Source of the DNA: JBBIKU01 sp037445245
GTDB taxonomy: Bacteria; Chloroflexota; Anaerolineae; Anaerolineales; Anaerolineaceae
Reading direction: 5' to 3'
Length of the DNA stretch: 16,201 bases
Assembly (NCBI GenBank): GCA_037445245.1
Contig: JBBIKU010000037.1
Location: 1-16,201 of the forward strand
Under the pieces are notes generated by a model that made no database searches, was not told where the DNA came from, and saw only the letters and a program-made list of their open reading frames with translations. The position numbers were made by a program, and so were the translations under genes. This document shows positions 1-6,734 of the stretch, in pieces. Numbering within the stretch: the stretch's first letter is position 1; each line of letters begins with the position of its first letter.

Positions 1-767
1 ACAGTTGGGTACCCTTACTGAGCCAGGAGACCCATTCCTACTCGACCGGCTTTCTATTGAGCCTTTTCCCGATGGTAGGATTGTTATTAATCCTCGATTT
101 CTTGAACGCCTTCACTTGGCTGCGGGCATACCCGAATCTGACCACCGTTCTGCAAGGCATTGGCGTGCTGATGGTGGTCACCGGTGGAGTCTGGGCAGCA
201 TTCCAGCAAAACTTGACCCGCCTGTTTGGCTATGCCGTCATCATCGAAAGTGGTTTTGCGCTGCTGGCGATCAGCCTGCGCAATCAGCCAGGTTTGGAAG
301 TTTTTTCCGCTGCCCTGTTGCCGCGAGCGGTGGGGTTGGGGTTGTGGGCAATGGCGCTCACCCTCTTGAGGCAGCACGTTCCGCCCGATTTCGAGGGCAT
401 AGGCGGCATACTACGGCGCTTCCCGCTCATATCCCTGGCGGTGACGGTGAGCAGCCTTTCGATTGTTGGAATGCCGTTGCTGGCGGGCTTTCCAATGCGG
501 CTGGTACTGTTGGAACAATTGGGGCAGCGTTCGCTGACGTTGGTGCTGTGGTGCCTGCTCGGCAGCGCCGGCTTGCTGGTGAGCAATCTGCGCGCCCTGG
601 CAGCCATGGCGCGCTCCGACTCGCAAAATTGGTCGGTCGAAGAAAACTGGCAGCAGATGGCATTCCTTGGAGGTGGAATACTGATCGTGATCTTGATCGG
701 CATCTTGCCGCGCTGGTTCCTGCCGGACATCATGAACATTTTACTGGCTTTTCAACGCCTTCCGTGA
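1..767 (+). CDS. NuoM/NuoN-like proton-conducting membrane subunit, 5'-truncated by window edge
   Basis: The reading frame is open from base 3 (a TTG at 57 is only an internal possibility), so the real start lies upstream and about 254 C-terminal residues are visible. The protein is almost wholly hydrophobic, with about six to seven membrane segments. Two stretches resemble the Complex I / Mrp antiporter family: the NLTRLFGYAVIIESG segment lines up with the KRLLAYSSI-H-G region of NuoM/NuoN, and RRFPLISL...SIVGMPLLAGF matches the later R-x-P-L...G-x-P-L-A-G-F motif. The role would be a proton-translocating subunit of a respiratory or hydrogenase-type complex. The residues differ from canonical NuoN: Arg where Lys is usual in both segments, and no AYSSI. 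No other complex subunit follows, so this is either the last gene of an upstream cluster or a stand-alone paralog. Family call fairly sure; which complex is unknown. Confidence 0.75.
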   Translation, partial: SWVPLLSQETHSYSTGFLLSLFPMVGLLLILDFLNAFTWLRAYPNLTTVLQGIGVLMVVTGGVWAAFQQNLTRLFGYAVIIESGFALLAISLRNQPGLEVFSAALLPRAVGLGLWAMALTLLRQHVPPDFEGIGGILRRFPLISLAVTVSSLSIVGMPLLAGFPMRLVLLEQLGQRSLTLVLWCLLGSAGLLVSNLRALAAMARSDSQNWSVEENWQQMAFLGGGILIVILIGILPRWFLPDIMNILLAFQRLP

Positions 768-855
768 TCAGCGCGCATTGTATCCACCGCCGTGTTCGGA
801 GACAATCAGAGGCTGTTAACTTTCCGCCCATAAGCCGCAATAATCGAGGTTTCCC

Positions 856-2031
856 ATGGAATATGATCAACTCGTAAAACGATACGAATTTTTGGATGAA
901 GAACGCAGAAAAGAAAAATTGCTCATCGCCGCGCTGGAGGAACGTCTGGCTGCCCTCGAGGGAAGCGCCTCCGCTCTGACCGAAAAGAACAAAGAACTCG
1001 ACAGCGAAGTGACGCGGCTTACGACCATCTCCAGCCGCTTCAACGAAGTAGACGAAGCCATCGGCAACGCCAAGATCGATTTGGGTCGCAAGATCGAAGC
1101 ACTGGAAAAAAAGGTCAGCCAGAGCAAGCGGGAGCAGAGCAATCTCCGCAGCGAGGTTGATGCGCTCAATCAGTTCATGGCGGAAGGCAACGCCGGATTG
1201 GAAACGATCGCTGACCTCAAGAAAACCGTCCAGGCGCGCGTCGATGAAGACCTCCGACTGGCGCACATGCTCGATGAACTGGAAAGCAAGTTCGAAGAGG
1301 TCTTGCATGCCAGCGATGAATCGCGCCGGGTTCAGCGCAGCATGGAAGAAGGCAGGCGACAGGACACCAAACGGCTCACCGATATTCACAGCGAGCTCAC
1401 CGCCTTACGCAAACGGCTGGATGAGCAGCGCGGCAAGGTCGACTTGAACTCCGACGGCATCCGCAAACTGGAAATGCGTTTGAGCGAACTGCACTCAGCA
1501 GAAACCGAACGCCGCCAGACCCTCAATAGCTTCATCGAGAAACAAAACATGATTCAGCTCGACCGCGACCGTATCTGGAAGGAGTGGCAGGCGCGCTTCG
1601 AAAAACTTTCCAAACAGGCGTCTGAATTCGAAGCTCAACTCATCGAACTGGACGCCACCCACCGCGCAGTCAAACAAGCCCAGGAAGCGCTGGAAGAAGT
1701 GACGCAGCGTTTTGATCGGCGCGTCAACGAACTGACGGAGATGCAGCGATTGGGGGAGGAACGTTTTCGCAACGAGTGGGTCACTTTTAAAGCCGATGAC
1801 CAGAAGCGCTGGACAAATTACACCCTGGCGCAAGAGGAGCAACAGCGCGAGAGGATGCGCTTGCTTGACAAGCACAACGACCGCCTCATCCTGCTCGAAG
1901 ATATGACCCAGGATCTGCGCGATAGCCTGCAACAAATCATCGAAAGCACCCAAAAGCGCAATCAAATCCTCCTGACAATGTTGAATGAAGCTATGGACGA
2001 GTATGAGCGCTTATACGGACGCGCCCATTAG
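856..2031 (+). CDS. Long coiled-coil protein of unknown function
   Basis: This 391-residue protein is soluble, with no signal peptide or membrane segment. It is almost entirely charged heptad-like helix (rich in E, K, R, Q and L), predicted as several coiled-coil stretches from about residue 5 to 380. I see no P-loop, DNA-binding or enzymatic motif. The ATG at 856 has a modest Shine-Dalgarno GAGG at 846-849. The gene stops 14 bp before selB and the selB ribosome site lies in that gap, so the two are probably co-transcribed. It resembles generic SMC-like or myosin-tail-like annotations, but that reflects composition rather than homology. Cytoskeletal, scaffold or chromosome-associated roles are all possible and none is supported directly. 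The gene itself is secure because of its length, codon pattern and spacing. Confidence 0.85.
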   Translation: MEYDQLVKRYEFLDEERRKEKLLIAALEERLAALEGSASALTEKNKELDSEVTRLTTISSRFNEVDEAIGNAKIDLGRKIEALEKKVSQSKREQSNLRSEVDALNQFMAEGNAGLETIADLKKTVQARVDEDLRLAHMLDELESKFEEVLHASDESRRVQRSMEEGRRQDTKRLTDIHSELTALRKRLDEQRGKVDLNSDGIRKLEMRLSELHSAETERRQTLNSFIEKQNMIQLDRDRIWKEWQARFEKLSKQASEFEAQLIELDATHRAVKQAQEALEEVTQRFDRRVNELTEMQRLGEERFRNEWVTFKADDQKRWTNYTLAQEEQQRERMRLLDKHNDRLILLEDMTQDLRDSLQQIIESTQKRNQILLTMLNEAMDEYERLYGRAH

Positions 2032-2045
2032 ACAGGAGCAGATCG

Positions 2046-3941
2046 ATGCGGGTGATTGGCACCGCCGGACATGTTGACCACGGCAAATCGACCCTGGTCG
2101 CCGCCCTCACCGGCATCAACCCCGATCGGTTGAAGGAAGAGCAGCTCCGCCAGATGACCATTGAGCTGGGTTTCGCCTGGCTCACTCTTCCCAACGGCGA
2201 AGAGGTTGGCATCGTGGATGTGCCCGGTCACCGCGACTTCATCGAGAACATGCTGGCAGGGGTAGGCGGAATCGACGCCGCCCTGCTCGTAATTGCCGCC
2301 GACGAAGGGGTGATGCCGCAAACCCGTGAACACCTCGCTATTTTGGATCTGCTGCAAATCAAAGGTGGGGTGGTGACATTGACCAAAATCGATATGATCG
2401 ACGATCCTGACTGGCTCGATCTGGTCGAGTTGGACGTGCGTGCCGTGTTGAACGGCACCGTCTTACAGGATGCGCCTGTGATGCGCGTCTCCGCCCGCAC
2501 TGGGGAAGGCTTACCGGCGCTGACCGCCGCGCTCTCAGAGGTGCTCGCCGACCAGCCGCAAAGGGCTGACCTGGGGCGACCGCGTCTGCCGATCGATCGG
2601 GTCTTTACCATTGCCGGTTTCGGGACGGTGGTCACCGGCACGCTGAGCGATGGTGTGCTGAAGATCGGTGATGAAATCGAAATTCTCCCTGCCGGGCGTA
2701 GCGGACGCATCCGCGGGTTGCAAAGCCACAAGCGCAAAGAGCAAAGCGCTGTTCCCGGCAGCCGCACTGCCGCCAACATCAGCGGCATCGCTGTGGATGA
2801 GGTGCGCCGCGGCGATGTGCTGACCCATCCAGGTCAATACCGTAACACGCACCGCCTGGATCTGCAGTTGCGTCTGCTGCCCGACGTCAGTGCGCCCCTC
2901 CATCATTTCAGCGAAGTCAAGCTCTTCATCGCAGCCTCTGAAGTGCTCGCCCGCGTGCGTCTGTTGGGCGTCGAAGAATTGGCAGCGGGCGAGACGGGAT
3001 GGATCCAGGTCGAAACCCAACAGCCAGTGGTGGCGGTGCGCGGCGACCGCTACATTCTACGCCGCCCTTCGCCTGGCGAAACACTGGGCGGAGGGGTGGT
3101 GATCGATCCCTTTCCGCCTCGCCGCCACAAGCGCTTCGATGCTCAAGTCATCGAACGTCTCGAAGCCATCCGCAAAGGTACTCCCGCCGATGTGCTCTAT
3201 CAGGCCAGCCTGGCGGTCGGTGCTGCCTCCATCCGCGAGCTGGTCACCCACGCCCGCCTTTCCCCCGCCGACGCTCAAACAGCGCTGCGCGAGTTGATCC
3301 AAAACCGCCAGTTCAATTTACTGAAAAGCGCAGAAGCCTCGCTCGAAAGTGAACAATGGGTGATGCCCGCCTCACTGTGGAACAGCCACACGCAAAAAGT
3401 GATCAACGAGGTGACCGCTTACCATAAAAATTACCCCTTGCGATTGGGAATGCCCCGTCAGGAGTTAGCCAGCCGCCTCAAACTACAACCGCGCCTCTTC
3501 AATCTGGCAGTCGCCCAGTGGCGTCGAGAGGGCATTGTGGTCGAAAAAGGCGGCTTGATCGCCAGTCCCGACCACCGCGTGCGCTTCGATCCCCGCCAGC
3601 AGGCAACAATCGAGCAGATGCGGAAACGCTTTTCGGAGGCGCCCTACGCTCCCCCCTCCATCAAAGATCTGCAATCCGAATTGGGTGAGGAGGTGGTCGC
3701 CGCCCTAATTGAACAGGGAGAGCTGGTCGCCGTTTCTAGTGAGGTTGCCTTCCAGAAGCAGATTTACCAGCAACTGGTGGAGGAGGTTACCGAACATCTG
3801 CGCACCCATCAGACCTTGACCGCAGCCCAATTTCGTGACCGCTACCAGACCAGCCGTCGTTATGCTCTGGCGTTGCTGGAACATCTGGACGCAATCGGGC
3901 TTACTGTGCGCCAGGGAGATGAACACCGCCTGCGAGAATAA
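2046..3941 (+). CDS. selB: Selenocysteine-specific translation elongation factor SelB
   Basis: This 631-residue GTPase is of the type that delivers Sec-tRNA(Sec) to the ribosome at UGA codons marked by a SECIS hairpin. The G domain spans about residues 1-170: G1 GHVDHGKS at 8-15, a switch I motif MTIELGFA at 37-44 typical of SelB rather than EF-Tu, G3 DVPGH at 58-62, G4 TKID at 113-116 and G5 SARTGEG. Two EF-Tu-like beta-barrel domains follow, then about 250 C-terminal residues consistent with the four winged helices that bind SECIS RNA. Total length fits SelB. Shine-Dalgarno AGGAG at 2034-2038, 7 nt before the ATG. The usual Arg-Gly before the switch Thr reads Arg-Gln here (35-36). No selA, selD or tRNA-Sec was found in the window, so Sec use is inferred from this gene alone. 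Confidence 0.93.
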   Translation: MRVIGTAGHVDHGKSTLVAALTGINPDRLKEEQLRQMTIELGFAWLTLPNGEEVGIVDVPGHRDFIENMLAGVGGIDAALLVIAADEGVMPQTREHLAILDLLQIKGGVVTLTKIDMIDDPDWLDLVELDVRAVLNGTVLQDAPVMRVSARTGEGLPALTAALSEVLADQPQRADLGRPRLPIDRVFTIAGFGTVVTGTLSDGVLKIGDEIEILPAGRSGRIRGLQSHKRKEQSAVPGSRTAANISGIAVDEVRRGDVLTHPGQYRNTHRLDLQLRLLPDVSAPLHHFSEVKLFIAASEVLARVRLLGVEELAAGETGWIQVETQQPVVAVRGDRYILRRPSPGETLGGGVVIDPFPPRRHKRFDAQVIERLEAIRKGTPADVLYQASLAVGAASIRELVTHARLSPADAQTALRELIQNRQFNLLKSAEASLESEQWVMPASLWNSHTQKVINEVTAYHKNYPLRLGMPRQELASRLKLQPRLFNLAVAQWRREGIVVEKGGLIASPDHRVRFDPRQQATIEQMRKRFSEAPYAPPSIKDLQSELGEEVVAALIEQGELVAVSSEVAFQKQIYQQLVEEVTEHLRTHQTLTAAQFRDRYQTSRRYALALLEHLDAIGLTVRQGDEHRLRE

Positions 3942-4007
3942 CAGCAGCGCCCTCTCGGAACGGTCAGTTTTCGCCTGATAAAAAAGTAACGAAACCGGGA
4001 AAAATTG

Positions 4008-4036
4008 TTGACAGACCCGCTATCCCCCTTTATAAT
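4008..4036 (+). promoter_or_regulatory. Consensus sigma-70 promoter of the rplU operon
   Basis: TTGACA (4008-4013) and TATAAT (4031-4036) are both perfect matches, separated by exactly 17 bp. Transcription should start near 4043. Upstream, two A-tracts lie about 20 bp (two helical turns) apart, at 3980-3985 and 4000-4004, in the positions where an UP element would contact the alpha subunit C-terminal domain. This is the strongest promoter in the window, fitting a ribosomal-protein operon. Confidence 0.9.
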
Positions 4037-4042
4037 TGTGGT

Positions 4043-4176
4043 TTGCGTTGCCCCGGCATGCTTCTGCTGGGGCCGTTATCTGTAACCCCACCTTGTGGGG
4101 TAACCCCAACTTCCCCGCATTCGGGCATGCTGGCGCAGGTGCAAGAGTTTCGGCGAAGTGAAGATTGGAGAGCACA
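4043..4176 (+). promoter_or_regulatory. Structured 5' leader of the rplU mRNA, candidate autoregulatory RNA
   Basis: About 134 nt of untranslated RNA separate the predicted start from rplU. It can form an 8-bp hairpin (4051-4058 with 4065-4072, 6-nt loop, one G-U), a 7-bp hairpin (4085-4091 with 4095-4101, 3-nt loop) and a 4-bp hairpin (4114-4117 with 4122-4125). A 9-base direct repeat GTAACCCCA (4082-4090 and 4100-4108) creates an alternative stem, 4096-4100 with 4104-4108, that excludes the second hairpin. L21 leaders with regulatory structure are known in Firmicutes; whether this one is related cannot be told by eye. No U-tract follows, so it is not an obvious attenuator. Confidence 0.5.
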
Positions 4177-4497
4177 ATGAAATATGCAATCGTTGAAAGC
4201 GGCGGTAAGCAATACACCGCCATCGAAGGTGAGACTATCGAGGTCGACCGCCTAGCGGTCGAAACAGGAAAAAAAGTATCCCTGGAATCGGTTCTCATGG
4301 TTGTGGATGACGATAAGGTGACGGTGGGCACGCCGCTGGTCGAAGGTGCCCGGGTAAACACTACCGTCGTCGCCCATGAGAAAGGGGACAAGATTGTGGT
4401 ATTCAAGTACCGCCCTAAAAAGCGTTATCGCGTAAAATCTGGGCATCGCCAGCATTACACGCGGTTAAAAGTTGATTCGATCAAGATGGAGAAGTAA
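4177..4497 (+). CDS. rplU: 50S ribosomal protein L21
   Basis: This 106-residue protein is the normal length for L21, a 23S rRNA-binding protein of the large subunit. It opens MKYAIVESGGKQY, the L21 N-terminal signature (YAIVxxGGKQ), and has the basic C-terminal stretch FKYRPKKRYRVKSGHRQ that contacts rRNA, ending in the usual YTRLKVDSI. The ATG at 4177 is preferred over an in-frame TTG at 4165 because GGAGA (4168-4172) sits just upstream of it and the family starts there. The gene is followed after 2 bp by rpmA, the universal rplU-rpmA pairing. Expression is from the promoter at 4008 through the structured leader. Confidence 0.98.
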   Translation: MKYAIVESGGKQYTAIEGETIEVDRLAVETGKKVSLESVLMVVDDDKVTVGTPLVEGARVNTTVVAHEKGDKIVVFKYRPKKRYRVKSGHRQHYTRLKVDSIKMEK

Positions 4498-4499
4498 TC

Positions 4500-4757
4500 A
4501 TGGCACACAAAAAAGGTGGCGGCTCCAGCCGCAATGGACGTGACAGCACTTCAAAACGTCTGGGCGTAAAACGATACGCCGGGCAGGCTGTGCTATCGGG
4601 GAACATTCTTGTCCGGCAGCGCGGCACCTGCATCAAACCCGGCAAGAACGTGGGGCTGGGCAAAGACGATACCCTTTTCGCGGTCGCTGACGGTGTTGTG
4701 GTTTTTGAAACCCTGCCCAACGGGCGCAAGCGCGTTAGCGTTTTACCGGCGGAATAA
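4500..4757 (+). CDS. rpmA: 50S ribosomal protein L27
   Basis: This 85-residue protein of the large subunit has an N-terminal tail that reaches the peptidyl transferase centre. It begins MAHKKGGGSSRNGRDS, the conserved L27 N-terminus, and continues with the RLGVKRYAGQ, ILVRQRGT and G-N-V-G-x-G-x-D-D-T-L-F-A motifs. There is no cleaved N-terminal extension of the Firmicutes type, so no Prp protease processing is expected. Its ribosome-binding GGAGAAG overlaps the last codons of rplU, which suggests translational coupling. Confidence 0.98.
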   Translation: MAHKKGGGSSRNGRDSTSKRLGVKRYAGQAVLSGNILVRQRGTCIKPGKNVGLGKDDTLFAVADGVVVFETLPNGRKRVSVLPAE

Positions 4758-4769
4758 TCATCATCCCTG

Positions 4770-4787
4770 GCGTCACTGCCTTGACGC
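4770..4787 (+). other. Small hairpin between rpmA and rpmE
   Basis: GCGTCA (4770-4775) and TGACGC (4782-4787) form a perfect 6-bp stem with a 6-nt loop in the 76-bp gap. No U-run follows, so it is not a typical terminator. It might be an mRNA processing or stability element, or chance. Confidence 0.25.
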
Positions 4788-4833
4788 GCTTCGTCACCGC
4801 CACGACGCCGCATAAGAAGGATGGAATTCAAGC

Positions 4834-5310
4834 ATGAAGAAAAATATTCACCCGACCTTTTATCCGGACGCCGTTGTCACCTGCGCCTGCGGGAACACCT
4901 GGACGACCGGCTCAACCAAGAAAGAAATCCGAACCGAGGTGTGCTCCAAATGCCACCCGTTCTTTACCGGGCAGCAACAGCGCCTGATCGACATTGAAGG
5001 ACAGGTAGACCGCTTCTACCGCCGCCTGCAAGCCCGACAAGAATACGTTGAAGACAACAAAGCGCGCCAATCGGCGCGCACCTCTCCCGAACGCCCGATC
5101 GCCGAACTGGAACTGGGCAGCCGTCCCACCGACGCTCTGACCAAAGCCGGTTTGATCAAGGTCGGTCAGGTGATCGAAAAACTGGCTGAAGGCGAACAGG
5201 CATTGCTGAAGGTGGAAGGTTTCGGTCGTAAATCGCTGATCGACCTGAAAAAGAAACTGCGCCAGTTGGGATACAACCTGCCGGAAGCCGCTGAAGAGAT
5301 CAGCGTTTGA
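4834..5310 (+). CDS. rpmE: Ribosomal protein L31 (zinc type) fused to an RNA polymerase alpha C-terminal-like domain
   Basis: The protein has 158 residues, about twice the usual L31 length of about 70. Residues 1-65 are a complete L31: MKKNIHP start, zinc ligands Cys17, Cys19, Cys37 and Cys40, the VCSKCHPFFTG motif, and GQVDRFYRR near 56-64. A charged linker (about 66-87) leads to residues 88-150, which align with the RNA polymerase alpha-CTD helix-hairpin-helix module: PIAELELGSRPTDALTKAG matches the alpha PVDDLELTVRSANCLK segment, and GFGRKSLIDLKKKL matches NLGKKSLTEIK. Arg97 sits where E. coli alpha has the key DNA-contacting Arg265, and Gly131, Lys133 and Ser134 match Gly296, Lys298 and Ser299; Asn268 is replaced by Asp100. 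Third gene of the rplU operon, with a weak GAAGGA site at 4816-4821. L31 function is secure; DNA or RNAP binding by the tail is inference. Confidence 0.93.
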   Translation: MKKNIHPTFYPDAVVTCACGNTWTTGSTKKEIRTEVCSKCHPFFTGQQQRLIDIEGQVDRFYRRLQARQEYVEDNKARQSARTSPERPIAELELGSRPTDALTKAGLIKVGQVIEKLAEGEQALLKVEGFGRKSLIDLKKKLRQLGYNLPEAAEEISV

Positions 5311-5374
5311 TCAGCGCTAGATCCATTTGCAGGTGGCGTTTCTAAACGACCGCGCCATCCGCAAAGTGATGAAG

Positions 5375-5413
5375 CGAACCGGGCTGCCCTAAGAGGCAGC
5401 CGATTCGTTTCTT
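5375..5413 (+). terminator. Intrinsic terminator after rpmE
   Basis: GGCTGCC (5382-5388) pairs with GGCAGCC (5395-5401) around a 6-nt loop. An outer CGAA/TTCG stem (5375-5378 with 5404-5407) extends it across a small internal loop. TTTCTT follows at 5408-5413. It lies about 65 bp after the rpmE stop and separates the ribosomal-protein unit from tdk. Confidence 0.75.
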
Positions 5414-5516
5414 GTGGAATTTATTATCCCCACAAACAGGTGTGGCGGTACAGCCTTATCCCGAGGATGGTTGGTCGAATTCATGCCAATGCCAGCATCT
5501 TTTAAGCGGGATGGTG

Positions 5517-5522
5517 TAGAAT
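5517..5522 (+). promoter_or_regulatory. Possible -10 element for the tdk-hpt-cca unit
   Basis: TAGAAT lies 32 bp before the tdk ATG, the same -10 variant seen before ppdK (8819) and before the response regulator on the other strand. No convincing -35 is found 16-18 bp upstream and there is no TGn extension, so the call is weak. The preceding terminator makes a promoter somewhere in 5414-5540 likely. Confidence 0.35.
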
Positions 5523-5554
5523 AGAACAACACAATTTCTCAGGGAGGCGTCTTT

Positions 5555-6139
5555 ATGAAGCATACCAACGGTTCACTCGAAGTGATTTGTGGTCCGATGT
5601 TTTGCGGCAAGACGGAGGAATTGATTCGCCGCTTGCGCCGGGCAGTCATCGCCCGTCAGAAAACCAAGGTGTTCAAACCTGCCATCGACCAGCGCTACGA
5701 CAGCGGTAGCCAGGTGACCTCACACGCCGGGGTAGCATTCGACGCCGTTCCCATCCAAAGCGCCGAAGACCTCCTCAACAAGCTCGAAGTGGATACAACG
5801 GTGGTTGGCATCGACGAAGCCCAATTCCTGGACGATGGGATCGTGGGGGTGGCGCAATCACTGGCAGATCGGGGCATCCGGGTGATCCTGGCAGGCTTAG
5901 ACACCAACTTCCGCAACGAACCGTTTGGCAGCATGCCCATTTTGATGGCGCTGGCAGAACAGGTCGACAAACTCCACGCCATCTGCATGGTTTGCGGCGG
6001 CGCCGCCAGCCGCACCCAGCGGTTGGTCAACGGTCACCCTGCCTATTACGAAGATCCGGTGGTCATCGTCGGCGCAGCAGAGATGTACGAGGCACGCTGT
6101 CGAAAACATCATCAAGTTCCGCACCAGGGCGAGGCATGA
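5555..6139 (+). CDS. tdk: Thymidine kinase (type II)
   Basis: This 194-residue cytosolic enzyme phosphorylates thymidine to dTMP with ATP in pyrimidine salvage. The P-loop GPMFCGKT is at 13-20 (the more common residue at position 17 is Ser). Asp87-Glu88 of DEAQF is the Walker B with the catalytic Glu, and LDTNFRNEPFG (115-125) is the conserved segment before the lasso. The structural zinc site is Cys144-x2-Cys147 with Cys182-x2-His185. Length is that of the family. A strong AGGGAGG site (5541-5547) fixes the ATG at 5555. Placement just after rpmE is also seen in Bacillus and other bacteria. hpt starts 16 bp after the stop. Confidence 0.97.
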   Translation: MKHTNGSLEVICGPMFCGKTEELIRRLRRAVIARQKTKVFKPAIDQRYDSGSQVTSHAGVAFDAVPIQSAEDLLNKLEVDTTVVGIDEAQFLDDGIVGVAQSLADRGIRVILAGLDTNFRNEPFGSMPILMALAEQVDKLHAICMVCGGAASRTQRLVNGHPAYYEDPVVIVGAAEMYEARCRKHHQVPHQGEA

Positions 6140-6155
6140 CCGGCAGGAGGGCAGA

Positions 6156-6734
6156 ATGCAGGATTACCGAAATTTTTTAGGTGAAGTTCTGGTCACGGAA
6201 GAAGCCCTCCAACAACGCGTCAAAGAATTGGGTGCTGAGATCAGCCACGATTACGCCGGCAAGAATCTACTCTTGTTGTGCATCCTGCGCGGCGGGGTCA
6301 TGTTTCTGACCGATCTGATGCGCCAGATCACCATTCCACACGCCATTGAATTCATGGCGGTTTCCTCTTATGGATCGGGATGCCGCCAATCTAGCGGGCA
6401 GGTGCGCATCACGCTTGACTTGAACACCGACATACGCGATTGGCACGTCCTGTTGGTGGAAGATATCATCGACAGCGGGCACACCGTTGCATCCGTTCTC
6501 GAACTGTTGTCGGCGCGCAAACCCAAAAGCCTTGCTGTGTGCACCCTCTTGGACAAAGCGCCCCGGCGTGAGGTCGATGTGTCGATTCGCTATCGCGGGT
6601 TCGTCATTCCCGACAAATTCGTCTTCGGTTACGGGCTGGATATCGACGAGTTGTATCGCAATTTGCCCTTCATCGGGGTGGTCAACTTGGAACGATATCA
6701 GGCGCAGCCGCCTGTCAACAACCACGCAGAATGA
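6156..6734 (+). CDS. hpt: Hypoxanthine(-guanine) phosphoribosyltransferase
   Basis: This 192-residue type I phosphoribosyltransferase makes IMP (and often GMP) from the base and PRPP in purine salvage. The PRPP-binding loop VEDIIDSGHT at 101-110 is diagnostic, preceded by the LRGG diphosphate loop at 44-47 and SSYGSG (70-75) of the flexible loop; DKFVFGYGLD near the C-terminus is the base-pocket motif of HPRT. A perfect AGGAGG at 6145-6150 lies 5 nt before the ATG. The stop codon overlaps the next start by 4 bases (ATGA at 6731-6734), so translation is likely coupled. Whether it prefers hypoxanthine or guanine cannot be read from the sequence. Confidence 0.96.
   Translation: MQDYRNFLGEVLVTEEALQQRVKELGAEISHDYAGKNLLLLCILRGGVMFLTDLMRQITIPHAIEFMAVSSYGSGCRQSSGQVRITLDLNTDIRDWHVLLVEDIIDSGHTVASVLELLSARKPKSLAVCTLLDKAPRREVDVSIRYRGFVIPDKFVFGYGLDIDELYRNLPFIGVVNLERYQAQPPVNNHAE

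Noticed and set aside
778..806. TTGTAT-17-GACAAT as a promoter for the coiled-coil gene
   Set aside because: Only 3 of 6 and 4 of 6 matches; similar pairs occur by chance. The 88-bp gap also lacks a clear terminator, so read-through from upstream is equally likely.
5..877. 290-residue open frame overlapping the membrane-subunit gene
   Set aside because: It is a different frame from the hydrophobic, family-matching protein and runs past its stop into the next gene; composition is Arg/Gly/Ala/His-rich, typical of an out-of-frame reading of GC-rich DNA.
3942..4007. tRNA-Sec or SECIS-like element after selB
   Set aside because: No cloverleaf, no acceptor/T-arm pairing and no GG-loop hairpin could be found; the stretch is explained by promoter-upstream DNA.
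5412..5435. Hairpin TTGTGG/CCACAA in the rpmE-tdk gap
   Set aside because: A 6-bp stem with a 12-nt AT-rich loop right after the terminator; too weak to call a regulatory RNA.
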